Position numbers and translations under genes: made by a program | Assembly (NCBI GenBank): GCA_021792555.1 | Contig: JAJYUL010000001.1 | Span: 62,001-126,000 of the forward strand | Direction of reading: 5' to 3' | Source: Pseudomonadota bacterium | GTDB taxonomy: Bacteria; Pseudomonadota; Gammaproteobacteria; Steroidobacterales; Steroidobacteraceae | Length of the DNA: 64,000 nt | Notes under the pieces: generated by a model | Told to the model about the DNA's origin: nothing | The model's database searches: none | The model's input: only the letters and a program-made list of their open reading frames with translations | In this document: piece after piece, positions 18,054 to 26,238 of the stretch | Layout: each line of letters starts with the position of its first letter | Numbering within the stretch: position 1 is the stretch's first letter

Positions 18054-18872
18054 ATGCATCGTAGTGCTGAGCAGTCTCGCATGAGTGCAGATGAGCGTCT
18101 TGGTCCGCAGCGGGCGGACGCCCCACGGCCCGTGCCGCGCTGCAGCCTGCTCGATCCGCAGCGGGGCAAGTCCAGCCACGATCAGATTGCCGCGACGCTC
18201 GGCACCGAGCTGCTGCAGGGACGCTATCCGCCCGGCAGCACCATGCCGGCGGAGGCCGAGCTCGGCGAGCGGTTCCAGGTCTCGCGCACCGTGCTGCGCG
18301 AGGTGATGAAGACGCTCGCCGCCAAGGGCTTCGTGGTGCCGAAGACGCGGGTCGGCACGCGCGTGCGCGATGCGGTGTTCTGGAACTACTTCGACGCCGA
18401 TGTGCTCGCCTGGCGGCTGCGTCTGGGTCTCGACGACGAGTTTCTGCAGACGCTGACCGAAGTCCGCCGCTCGCTCGAGCCGACGGCGGCGGCCCTGGCC
18501 GCGCGGCGGCGCCGTCCGCAGGACGTGGCGCGGCTGCGCGAGTGCGTGCGTCAGATCGGCCGGACCGATCACTCACGGCAGAGTTTCGCCGCCGCGGATC
18601 TGGACTTCCACCTCGCGGTCGGCAGCGCGTCCGGCAATCCGCTCGTGCGCTCCATCGCCAGCGTCATCGAGACGGCCCTGGTGGCTTCCTTCACCTACAG
18701 CTCGCCGGTCGACGACCCGGCCGATCACGCCGCGAGCGTCAGCGGGCATTCGGCCGTGGTCGACGCCATCGAAGCGGGCGACGAGGCGCGCGCGGCGCAG
18801 AGGATCCTCGCGGTCATCGACACCGGCGTGCGGCGCATCGGCCGGCGCAAGCAGCTCGGTCCGCCGCCGTGA
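18054..18872 (+). CDS. GntR-family regulator, FadR subfamily
   Basis: 272 residues. The N-terminal winged helix covers about residues 40-105 (HDQIAATLGTELLQGRYPPG, then SRTVLREVMKTLAAKGFV). The C-terminal all-helical FCD ligand domain carries the metal-binding Asp/His pattern (DLDFHLAVGSASGNPL, later SGHSAVVDAI). FadR-type regulators of this kind usually sense sugar acids or other carboxylates and repress catabolic operons. An ATG at 18081 is a possible later start. It is divergent from the aldehyde dehydrogenase and convergent with the SDR gene, so it could regulate either side of the pentose region. Confidence 0.9.
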   Translation: MHRSAEQSRMSADERLGPQRADAPRPVPRCSLLDPQRGKSSHDQIAATLGTELLQGRYPPGSTMPAEAELGERFQVSRTVLREVMKTLAAKGFVVPKTRVGTRVRDAVFWNYFDADVLAWRLRLGLDDEFLQTLTEVRRSLEPTAAALAARRRRPQDVARLRECVRQIGRTDHSRQSFAAADLDFHLAVGSASGNPLVRSIASVIETALVASFTYSSPVDDPADHAASVSGHSAVVDAIEAGDEARAAQRILAVIDTGVRRIGRRKQLGPPP

Positions 18873-18889
18873 GCGCCGTCCGCCGCCCG

Positions 18890-19648
18890 CTACACCCAAC
18901 CGCCGTCGACGATGTACTGCTGACTGGTGCAGGCGCTGGCCGCATCCGAGGCCAGAAACACGACGACGTTCGCGACCTCCGCGGGCTGCAGTTTGCGCTT
19001 CAGGCATTGCCGCGCGGCGATCTCCTTTTCAGTCTCGGGCGTGACCCATTTTTCCAGCTGGCGCTGGGTCATGATCCAGCCCGGCGCCACCGCGTTGACG
19101 CGGATGCCGTAGGGCCCGTAGTCCCGGGCGAGCGAGCGGGTCAAGCCGAGCACCGCGGACTTCGAGGCGGTATAGGCGACCATGCCGCCCTGGCCGATGA
19201 TCCAGGAGATCGAGCCGAGATTGATGATCGCGCCGCGCCCGGCCGCCTTCATCCCCGGCAGCACCGCCTGCGCGCAGAAGAACTGCTGCTTGAGATTGAC
19301 GGCGATGCGGCTGTCCCACAGCGCCTCGGTCACCTCTTCGGTGGCGTGCCGCTCGTCGTTCGCGGCGTTGTTGACCAGCACCTGAACCGGGCCGAGGCGC
19401 CCGGCAACGGCCGCGACCGCGCGCTGCAGCGCCGCCACGTCGGTCAGGTCGCAATGCTCGAAGTGCACCGCGGCGCCCGCGGCGGTGAGCTCGCGCACCA
19501 GGGCGCGCGAGGGCGCATCCGCCACGTCGATGAAGGCGACGCGGGCGTGCTGCGCGGCGAACTGGCGCACGATCGCCTCGCCGATCCCCGAGCCGCCGCC
19601 GGTCACCAGAACGACTTGGTCTTTCAGGTCAGAATAGATGGCTGTCAT
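18890..19648 (-). CDS. SDR-family NAD-dependent sugar 1-dehydrogenase (D-xylose dehydrogenase-like)
   Basis: A 252-residue short-chain dehydrogenase with TGGGSGIG at about 17-24, NNAA, catalytic Ser in NLGSISW and YTASK. Several features match Caulobacter XylB closely: AIYSDLKDQVVLVTGGGSGIG at the start, NDERH after NNAA, the NLGSISW segment, EKWVTPE and the final YIVDGGWV. That enzyme oxidises D-xylose to xylonolactone, the first step of the Weimberg pathway. The gene is divergent from alpha-ketoglutarate-semialdehyde dehydrogenase, the last step of the same pathway. L-arabinose or another aldose is an alternative substrate. Confidence 0.82.
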   Translation of the reverse strand: MTAIYSDLKDQVVLVTGGGSGIGEAIVRQFAAQHARVAFIDVADAPSRALVRELTAAGAAVHFEHCDLTDVAALQRAVAAVAGRLGPVQVLVNNAANDERHATEEVTEALWDSRIAVNLKQQFFCAQAVLPGMKAAGRGAIINLGSISWIIGQGGMVAYTASKSAVLGLTRSLARDYGPYGIRVNAVAPGWIMTQRQLEKWVTPETEKEIAARQCLKRKLQPAEVANVVVFLASDAASACTSQQYIVDGGWV

Positions 19649-19782
19649 CTGTCAACGCACTCCGGGGGCTGATGGTGACGCCGGCGCGCACCGCCACGGC
19701 CGGCGATCCGCGCGCCATCATACTGCGCGCGGGCGAGCCGTCGCTTTCGCTTCCGACATTCGAGCAGGAGGATGAGATCCAC

Positions 19783-21366
19783 ATGGCACTGACGGGAGAA
19801 TTGTTCATCGGCCGCGCGCGGCGCAGCACGCCGCGGCGCTTCCAGGCGATCGATCCGGCCCGGGGCGGTCCGATCGAACCTGCGTTCAGCGCCGCCGGCG
19901 CCGAGGAACTCGATGCGGCCTGCGCGCTCGCGCACGCGGCGTTCGATCCGTACCGCTCGCTGCCGCCGGCCCGCCGGGCGGAATTTCTCGACGCGATCGC
20001 GGCGCAGATCCTCGCCCAGGGCGAGGATCTGCTTCAGCGCGCCCACGCGGAGACCGCGCTGCCGCTCGCGCGGCTGGAGGGCGAACGCGCCCGTACGGTC
20101 GGCCAGCTGCGCCTGTTCGCCGCCGAGCTGCGCAGCGGCGCGTGGCTCGGCCTGCGCGTCGATCCGGCGCTGCCCGAGCGCCAGCCCCTGCCGCGCCCGG
20201 ACCTGCGGCAGCGGAAAATCCCCTGCGGCCCGGTCGCGGTGTTCGGCGCCAGCAATTTTCCGCTCGCCTTTTCGGTGGCCGGAGGCGACAGCGCCGCGGC
20301 GCTCGCGGCCGGCTGTCCGATCGTCGTGAAGGGCCATCCCGCCCATCCGGGCACGAGCGAATGGGTGGCGCGGGCGATCGTCGCGGCCGCTGCGGCGACC
20401 GAGATGCCAGAAGGGGTGTTCTCGCTGCTCAACGGCCCCGATGTCGCGCTCGGCACGGCGCTGGTCGCCGATCCGCGCATCCGCGCGGTCGCGTTCACGG
20501 GCTCGCGCGCCGCGGGAGTTGCGCTCATGAAGGTGGCCGCCGGCCGCCCGGAGCCCATTGCAGTGTTCGCCGAGATGAGCAGCGTCAACCCGGTGATTCT
20601 CCTGCCGGCGGCGCTCGCGAGCCGTGCGGGGAGTCTCGCCAAAGAGTTCGTCGCCTCGCTCACCCTCGGTGTCGGGCAGTTCTGCACCAATCCGGGCATC
20701 GTCGTAGCGCTGGAGGGCGAGGGGCTCTCGACATTCATCGACGCTGCGGCCGAAGCGCTCCGCGCCGTTCAGCCCGGCGTGATGCTGAGCGAGGGCATTC
20801 ACCGCAACTACACCCAAGGCCTCGAGCGGCTGGCGGGCGAAGGCGCGCAGCTGCTCGCGCAGGGGGCGGCGGACGGCGCCGGGAACTGCGCTCGCGCCGC
20901 CCTGTTCAGCGTGCCCGCCGGATCGCTCCTGGCGCACCCCGCGCTCGCCGAAGAAGCTTTCGGGCCGGCCTCGCTCGTCGTACGCTGCGCGCACGTCCGG
21001 GAAGCGCAACAGGTCATCGAGCGGCTCGAGGGTCAGCTGACCGCGACTTTGCAGATGGAGGAGGCCGACCAGCCGCTCGCCCGCCAGCTGCTCCCCGCGC
21101 TCGAGCGCAAAGCCGGACGCATCCTCATCAACAGCTGGCCGACCGGCGTCGAGGTCTGCCACGCGATGGTGCACGGCGGGCCGTTTCCGGCGACCTCCGA
21201 CGGACGCAGCACATCGGTCGGCACGCTGGCCATCGAGAGATTTCTGCGCCCGGTGTGCTACCAGGGCTTTCCGGACGCATTGCTGCCCGCCGAACTGCGC
21301 GCCGCGCAGCTGCCGCGCTGGCCGCACCGGTTTGACGGCGAGCTGCGCCTCGGCAGACCGGACTGA
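19783..21366 (+). CDS. Alpha-ketoglutaric-semialdehyde dehydrogenase
   Basis: 527 residues from the ATG at 19783, which has AGGAGG a little upstream; the track's start at 19672 adds an unlikely leader. It is an ALDH-superfamily enzyme of the KGSADH type found in bacterial pentose and hexarate oxidation. The distinctive motifs are FGASNFPLAFSVAGGDSAAA in place of the usual PWNFP loop, Glu264 in FAEMSSVNP and the catalytic Cys301 in VGQFCTNPG. It oxidises 2-oxoglutarate semialdehyde to 2-oxoglutarate, so it would be the final step of a Weimberg-type pathway with the adjacent SDR and FAH-fold genes. Confidence 0.9.
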   Translation: MALTGELFIGRARRSTPRRFQAIDPARGGPIEPAFSAAGAEELDAACALAHAAFDPYRSLPPARRAEFLDAIAAQILAQGEDLLQRAHAETALPLARLEGERARTVGQLRLFAAELRSGAWLGLRVDPALPERQPLPRPDLRQRKIPCGPVAVFGASNFPLAFSVAGGDSAAALAAGCPIVVKGHPAHPGTSEWVARAIVAAAAATEMPEGVFSLLNGPDVALGTALVADPRIRAVAFTGSRAAGVALMKVAAGRPEPIAVFAEMSSVNPVILLPAALASRAGSLAKEFVASLTLGVGQFCTNPGIVVALEGEGLSTFIDAAAEALRAVQPGVMLSEGIHRNYTQGLERLAGEGAQLLAQGAADGAGNCARAALFSVPAGSLLAHPALAEEAFGPASLVVRCAHVREAQQVIERLEGQLTATLQMEEADQPLARQLLPALERKAGRILINSWPTGVEVCHAMVHGGPFPATSDGRSTSVGTLAIERFLRPVCYQGFPDALLPAELRAAQLPRWPHRFDGELRLGRPD

Positions 21367-21404
21367 GTCGTGCGTGAGCGTGCGCCGCATCACGCGGCGT
21401 GCGC

Positions 21405-22385
21405 TCACAGCGGCTGCGGCGTCACGGCGTCCGCCGTGCCGCGCGCCAGCCGGTTGCGCAGCGGCAGCAGAAAGGCGTCAGCGCTGATTTCGAACTCATC
21501 GCCCGGCGCGGTGCGGACCTGGTCTGTGAACGACAGAGTCGCGGTACCGAAGAAATGCACGTGCACGTCGCCCGGCCGGCGGAAGTTGGCGTATTTGAAG
21601 TGATGGTGCTCGAGGTTGGCGATGGAGTGCGACATGTTCGCCTCGCCGGTCAGGAACGGCTTCTCCCACAACAGACGCCCGCCGCGGTAGATGCGGCTCG
21701 TGCCGCGCACGTCCGGCGGCAAGGCGCCGGTGAGGAGCTCCGCGCCGAGCGCCACCGGCCGGAGCTTGGAGTGCGCGAGCCACAGATAGTTGTGTCGCTC
21801 GGTGATGTGGTCGGAGAATTCGTTGGCGAGACAGAAGCCGAGCCGCCGGGGCACGCCCGCCGGATCGATCAGATAGATGCCGGCGATTTCCGGCTCCTCG
21901 CCCCCGTCGAGCGCGAATGCCGGTGAGCTGAGCGGCGCGCCGCTCGGCACCACACTCGAGCCGTCGCCCTTGTAGAACCACTCCGGCTGCGCGCCGACGG
22001 CCCCCGGGGCCGGTTTGCCGCCCTCGAGGCCTTCACGAAAGATGCGCATCGAGTCGGTCTGGCCGGTCTCGGCCTGGGCGAGCGCGTGCATCCTGTCGCG
22101 GCTCTCGGCCGAGCCGAGGTGCGTCAGGCCCGTGCCGGTGAGGTACAGGTGGGCCGGGTCCGGATGCTCGATGGGCGGCAGCAGCCGCACGTGGCCGAGT
22201 TCGACCTGCCGCCCCGTGCGCCGGCGCCCGACCGCCTGCGCGAGGCTCGTGCCCTCGGCAATGGCGGCAGCGGCGAGCGCATAGACGCTCGGGACATCCG
22301 CGAGCCGCTCGGCGCGTCCGGCGTCCGCCAGGGCGGCGACGCAGCGCTCGCCTTCCGCTTCGATCTGTACGAGACGCAACGACAT
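21405..22385 (-). CDS. GguC/AraD1-type FAH-fold protein, probable 2-keto-3-deoxy-pentonate dehydratase
   Basis: 326 residues from the ATG at 22385, which has AGGAG upstream. The protein belongs to the GguC/AraD1 branch of the fumarylacetoacetate-hydrolase fold: TGTGLTHLGSAESRD, the metal site GGEEPEIAG, EFSDHITERHNYLWLAHSKL and the final HVHFFGTATLSF. Related FAH-fold proteins (for example Caulobacter XylX) dehydrate 2-keto-3-deoxy-pentonates to 2-oxoglutarate semialdehyde. The preceding gene, transcribed convergently 38 bases away, makes the enzyme that uses that product. This branch's activity is assigned mainly by gene context. Confidence 0.83.
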   Translation of the reverse strand: MSLRLVQIEAEGERCVAALADAGRAERLADVPSVYALAAAAIAEGTSLAQAVGRRRTGRQVELGHVRLLPPIEHPDPAHLYLTGTGLTHLGSAESRDRMHALAQAETGQTDSMRIFREGLEGGKPAPGAVGAQPEWFYKGDGSSVVPSGAPLSSPAFALDGGEEPEIAGIYLIDPAGVPRRLGFCLANEFSDHITERHNYLWLAHSKLRPVALGAELLTGALPPDVRGTSRIYRGGRLLWEKPFLTGEANMSHSIANLEHHHFKYANFRRPGDVHVHFFGTATLSFTDQVRTAPGDEFEISADAFLLPLRNRLARGTADAVTPQPL

Positions 22386-22424
22386 GAACACTCCTGCCTG
22401 ACTGCAGACTGACGGCCGGCACAA

Positions 22425-22516
22425 ATCATAGTGCAAAGCTCCGTCATATGTCTGAGTAAATGGCCGAGCTTGACAGCCGGCCGGGCGTCTCCTTATTGTC
22501 TGATTAATGGGCGAGC
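22425..22516. promoter_or_regulatory. Divergent promoters with two near-identical 20-base direct repeats
   Basis: The GguC-type and FucP-type genes diverge here. Rightward promoter candidate: TTGACA (22470-22475), 18 bases, TATTGT (22494-22499). Leftward candidate on the minus strand: CAGACA (22454-22449), 18 bases, TATGAT (22430-22425). Two similar direct repeats, TGTCTGAGTAAATGGCCGAGC (22449-22469) and TGTCTGATTAATGGGCGAGC (22497-22516), are 48 bases apart. The first abuts the rightward -35 and covers the leftward -35. The second covers the rightward -10 and start region. This is where a repressor would bind; one of the two nearby FadR-type proteins is the likeliest reader. Confidence 0.55.
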
Positions 22517-22570
22517 CGTGACGCCGCACCGCGTGCTCAGGGCCGAACCTCCCGATCCGGAGCCCTTTGC

Positions 22571-23884
22571 ATGGCAGTCATGATTGGCGGCGATACAGGC
22601 GTGGCGCAGGCGCAGGCGGACGCGCCGCAGAAGTACACGGCAGCCCTCGTAGTGCTGGCGACCGTGTTCTTCATGTGGGGGTTCGCCACGGTCCTGAACG
22701 ATATCCTCATCCCGCACCTCAAATCCGCCTTCCGCCTGGACTACGCGCAGGTCCTGCTCATTCAGTTCGTGTTCTTCCTCGCCTACCTGGTCATGGCGAT
22801 GCCCTCGGCGAAGATCCTCGAGCGCACCGGCTACAAGCTCGCGGTGGTGGTCGGCCTGCTCGGCATGGCGGTGAGCGCCGCCGGGTTCATCCCTGCGGCC
22901 ATGCTCGAGTCCTACGGGCTGTTCCTGGTCGCGCTGTTCCTGCTCGCCGCCTCGATCACGCTGCTGCAGGTGGCCGCCAACCCGTACGTGGCGGTGATCG
23001 GCCCGCCGCAGACCGCCTCCAGCCGGCTCAATCTGGTGCAGGCGTTCAACTCCGCCGGGACGATGCTCGCTCCTCTGTTCGGCAGTCTGCTGATTCTCGG
23101 CCACAACGCCGGCGCCGCGCGCCGCGCGGCTGATCAGCTTACGGCCGCACAGCGCGCCGCAGGGGTGCACACCGTCGAGCTGCCCTACGCGATCATCGCG
23201 GCGGTGCTGCTGGCGCTGGCGGTGCTGGTGTGGCGGGTGCGGCTGCCGGACCTCGGCAAGGAGACGCGGCGCGCGGCGCGGGCCGAGCGGGCCGGACAGA
23301 GTCTCTGGCGGCACCGCAACCTGGTGTTCGGCGTGCCGGCGATCGCGTTGTATCTGATCTGCGAGGTCGGCATCGGCTCGACGCTGGTGAATTTCATGTC
23401 CCAGCCCTCGATCGGCGCGATGTCGCACGCGCGGGCCGCCGATTACCTCACGCTCTACTGGGGCGGGGCGATGGCCGGGCGGTTCGTCGGCTCGTGGTTT
23501 CTGCGCTGGATGCGCCCGCAGCGGGTGCTCGCGGCCGTGACGATCGGGGCGCTCGTGCTGGTCGGCATCGCGATCCTCTCCACCGGCCATGTGGCCATGT
23601 GGAGCCTGCTCGCAGTGGGACTGTGCAACTCGATCATGTTCCCGACGATCTTCACCCTCGGCATCCGCGGCCTCGGGCCCCTGACCGAGGAAGGCTCGGG
23701 GCTTCTCATCATGGCGATTGCCGGCGGCGCGCTCGCGGAACTGCAGGGGGTGCTCGCCGATACGGTCGGCCTGCACTGGTCGTACATTCTGCCGTGGGTC
23801 TGCTACGGCTACGTTCTCTTCTATGCGCTGTGGGGTTACCGCGCTACCGGCGCCGTGCAGGACGAGCAGCTGCTCGCCTCCTGA
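22571..23884 (+). CDS. Sugar:proton symporter of the FucP (FHS) family
   Basis: A 437-residue, 12-helix MFS carrier of the fucose-galactose-glucose:H+ symporter family. Diagnostic stretches are VLATVFFMWGFATVLNDILI in helix 1, LLQVAANPYVAVIGPP in helix 4, RLNLVQAFNSAGTMLAPLFG in helix 5 and NSIMFPTIFTLGIRGLG near helix 10. FucP itself carries L-fucose; relatives carry glucose, galactose, arabinose or xylose. Neighbouring genes favour a pentose or L-fucose. Its 3' end overlaps the convergent FadR-type gene by 41 bases. It has its own promoter candidate about 75 bases upstream. Confidence 0.88.
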   Translation: MAVMIGGDTGVAQAQADAPQKYTAALVVLATVFFMWGFATVLNDILIPHLKSAFRLDYAQVLLIQFVFFLAYLVMAMPSAKILERTGYKLAVVVGLLGMAVSAAGFIPAAMLESYGLFLVALFLLAASITLLQVAANPYVAVIGPPQTASSRLNLVQAFNSAGTMLAPLFGSLLILGHNAGAARRAADQLTAAQRAAGVHTVELPYAIIAAVLLALAVLVWRVRLPDLGKETRRAARAERAGQSLWRHRNLVFGVPAIALYLICEVGIGSTLVNFMSQPSIGAMSHARAADYLTLYWGGAMAGRFVGSWFLRWMRPQRVLAAVTIGALVLVGIAILSTGHVAMWSLLAVGLCNSIMFPTIFTLGIRGLGPLTEEGSGLLIMAIAGGALAELQGVLADTVGLHWSYILPWVCYGYVLFYALWGYRATGAVQDEQLLAS

Positions 23885-24632
23885 GCGGCTCCCTCCCGCG
23901 CGATCCGCCGCCGGTGGTGTCGAGCAGCGCAAGACGCACCAGATCCGTCATCGCCGCGCGTGCGGCCGCCGGATCGCGCCGCTCCACCGCTTCGTAGACG
24001 CGCAGATGATCGGGCAGCGGGTCGCGGCTGAGAGGCGCGGCGCGCTGTTTGAATATCGTGGTCCACGTGACGGCGGCGGCGATGCCGCTCGAGAGCGAGG
24101 AGAGAAACGGATTGCCGGAGGCGCCGAGCAGCGCGGTGTGGAACGACCGGTCCGCCTGCCTGCCCGCCTCGACGGCGAGCGACTGCGCGGCCATGTCCTC
24201 GAGCGCCTGGCGCATCGCGCGCAGCTGCTCCTTGCTGCGGCGCGTCGCGGCGAGCGCGGCCGCGGCCGGCTCGACGATGGTGCGCAGCTCGAACAGCGCG
24301 TTCAGCAGGCGCGCATCCGGCGTGGCGCTGAAGATCCACGACACGACGTCCGGATCGAGCAGGTGCCACCTGCCGGGATCGCTGACCCGCGTGCCGAGTT
24401 TGGGACGCGACTCGACGAGGCCCTTGGCGGCAAGAATGCGCAGCGCCTCGCGGTAGGCGGTCCGGGAGACCTTGAGCTGCTCACTGGCGGCGATCTCCCC
24501 GTCCAACACGCCCCCGGGGGACAGCCGCCCCGACACGATGCGTACGCCCAGATCGCGCGCGATGGTTCCGTGCAGCCGCAGGGCCTTCCTGCCCGGGGCG
24601 CTGGCGGAGGAAGCGGGCGTCCTCGGTCGCAT
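23844..24632 (-). CDS. GntR-family regulator, FadR subfamily
   Basis: The track hides this gene inside a 746-residue ORF. The protein starts at the ATG at 24632 and has 262 residues. The winged helix includes LGVRIVSGRLSPGGVLDGEI and VSRTAYREALRILAAKGLVE. The FCD domain has LLNALFELRTIVEPAAAALA and ADRSFHTALLGASGNPFLSS with the conserved Asp/His metal-site residues, and HLRVYEAVERRDPAAARAAM near the end. Its sequence differs clearly from the FadR-type protein at 18054. It is convergent with, and overlaps by 41 bases, the FucP-type permease, and is divergent from the FAD-linked oxidase, so both are candidate targets. Confidence 0.88.
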   Translation of the reverse strand: MRPRTPASSASAPGRKALRLHGTIARDLGVRIVSGRLSPGGVLDGEIAASEQLKVSRTAYREALRILAAKGLVESRPKLGTRVSDPGRWHLLDPDVVSWIFSATPDARLLNALFELRTIVEPAAAALAATRRSKEQLRAMRQALEDMAAQSLAVEAGRQADRSFHTALLGASGNPFLSSLSSGIAAAVTWTTIFKQRAAPLSRDPLPDHLRVYEAVERRDPAAARAAMTDLVRLALLDTTGGGSRGREPLRRRAAARPARRR

Positions 24633-24744
24633 CGGTGGCCTACTCTTGGGTGGGTTGACACCGGCCAGTATAACGCTCCATGGCCGCGGCACAGGGCGAA
24701 TCGCCATGGCCGCAGGTCCGCCGCGCATCCAACAGCGTGGCGGC

Positions 24745-24773
24745 TTGACGCTGGCGGAACCGCGACTCATGAT
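24745..24773 (+). promoter_or_regulatory. Sigma-70-like promoter for the FAD-linked oxidase
   Basis: TTGACG (24745-24750), a 17-base spacer and CATGAT (24768-24773), followed by a 20-base AT-rich island (ATATTTATATTATTTAAT) that stands out in this GC-rich DNA. It lies 45 bases before the ATG at 24819. Confidence 0.45.
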
Positions 24774-24818
24774 ATTTATATTATTTAATGCCGCCCGCGT
24801 GGCGGGAAGCAGACTCCC

Positions 24819-26222
24819 ATGAGCCAACTGATCGAACAGCTGCGCGCCGCGCTCGGCGCGGACGCCGTGCTGCACGGCGCAGCCGCGATGGAGGCGCGCG
24901 ACGCCGCGCAGACTCATGGCCTCGCTGTCGATTTGGGCGCGCCGCTGGCGGTGCTGCGGCCGCGCTCGACGGCCGAAGTCGCGCTCATCCTGCAGAGCGC
25001 GCAGGCGGCCGGTCAGGCGGTGGTGCCCTGGGGCGGGTGCACCGGCCTGGTGGACGGGGCGCACGCCGACGGCGCGCTCGCCCTGTCGCTCGAGCGCATG
25101 AACGCGATCGAGGAGATCGATCCGCTCAATCGTGTGATGCGCGTGCAGGCTGGCTGCATCCTGCAAAAGGCCTGCGAGGCCGCGGAAGCGCACGGCCTGC
25201 TGCTGCCGCTCGATCTCGGCGCGCGCGGCTCGGCCACACTCGGGGGAACCATCGCCACCAACGCGGGCGGCAACCGCGTGCTGCGGTGGGGAATGATGCG
25301 GGATATGGTCCTTGGGCTCGAGGCGGTGCTCGCGGACGGCACAGTGATCAACGGCCTGAACACGCTGATCAAGAACAATGCCGGCTATGATCTGAAGCAG
25401 CTGTTCATCGGCTCGGAAGGCACCCTCGGCGTCGTGACGCGCGCCGTGCTGCGGCTGCGCCCCAAGCCGTTGAGCGAAAACGTCGCGCTCCTCGCGGTGG
25501 AAGCATTCGAGCACCTGCCGCGCCTGCTGCAGCGCCTGGAGCGTGAGTTGGGCGGCTCGCTGTCGTCTTTCGAAGTGATGTGGGCGGAGTTCTACCGTCT
25601 GGTGACGACGCCGCCTGCCGCGGGCCGACCGATCCTGCCGCATGGTCATGCGTTCTACGTGCTGGTCGAGACACGCGGCGTGAACCCGAGCGCCGATGCG
25701 GAGCATTTCGAGAACGTGCTCGCCGGAGCCCTCGAAGCGGGCGAGGTATCCGATGCCGTCATCGCCAAATCGGACACCGAGCGCAAGGCCATGTGGAGCC
25801 TGCGCGACGATGTGCCGCAGGTCACGCGCGAGGGACCGGTCGCGGCGTTCGATGTGAGCCTCAAGATAGACGATATGCCAGGGTATCTGGACGAGGTGCG
25901 CGAGGGGCTCTCTGCCCGTTGGGGAAGCCAGTGCCGCTTCGTGGTGTGGGGCCACCTCGGCGACGGGAATCTGCACGTGATGGTCGGGGTCGAGGACGGC
26001 TCGCCGCAGACCCATCACCAGATCGAGCAGCAGGTCTACGGACCGCTGCGCAAGCGCCCCGGCTCGTCCATCTCCGGCGAGCACGGCATCGGTCTGCAGA
26101 AGCGCGATTACCTGTCGTGCTCGCGCACCGCGGAGGAGATCGCGCTGATGCGCACACTGAAGGCGGCCCTCGATCCGCGCAACATCCTCAACCCGGGCAA
26201 GGTGCTCGGCGTCACGGCCTGA
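24819..26222 (+). CDS. FAD-linked 2-hydroxy-acid dehydrogenase (GlcD / D-lactate dehydrogenase type)
   Basis: 467 residues of the VAO/GlcD flavoprotein family. The FAD-binding N-terminal half has VVPWGGCTGLVDGA, GGTIATNAGGNRVLRWGMMR and IKNNAGYDLKQLFIGSEGTL. The C-terminal FAD-oxidase domain has the substrate and metal site VVWGHLGDGNLHV and ISGEHGIGLQKRDYL. Members oxidise D-lactate, glycolate or D-2-hydroxyglutarate and pass electrons to quinone or a flavoprotein. No iron-sulfur domain or GlcE/GlcF partner is adjacent, so a stand-alone D-2-hydroxy-acid dehydrogenase is most likely. It ends 16 bases from a convergent FMN-type hydroxy-acid oxidase. Confidence 0.88.
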   Translation: MSQLIEQLRAALGADAVLHGAAAMEARDAAQTHGLAVDLGAPLAVLRPRSTAEVALILQSAQAAGQAVVPWGGCTGLVDGAHADGALALSLERMNAIEEIDPLNRVMRVQAGCILQKACEAAEAHGLLLPLDLGARGSATLGGTIATNAGGNRVLRWGMMRDMVLGLEAVLADGTVINGLNTLIKNNAGYDLKQLFIGSEGTLGVVTRAVLRLRPKPLSENVALLAVEAFEHLPRLLQRLERELGGSLSSFEVMWAEFYRLVTTPPAAGRPILPHGHAFYVLVETRGVNPSADAEHFENVLAGALEAGEVSDAVIAKSDTERKAMWSLRDDVPQVTREGPVAAFDVSLKIDDMPGYLDEVREGLSARWGSQCRFVVWGHLGDGNLHVMVGVEDGSPQTHHQIEQQVYGPLRKRPGSSISGEHGIGLQKRDYLSCSRTAEEIALMRTLKAALDPRNILNPGKVLGVTA

Positions 26223-26238
26223 GGCTGCGGCCGGCGCT

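Noticed and set aside
24655-24674. TTGACA followed by TATAAC as a promoter
   Set aside because: The spacer is only 8 bases, too short for sigma-70. It may hold a half-site of the GTTGACA repeat instead.
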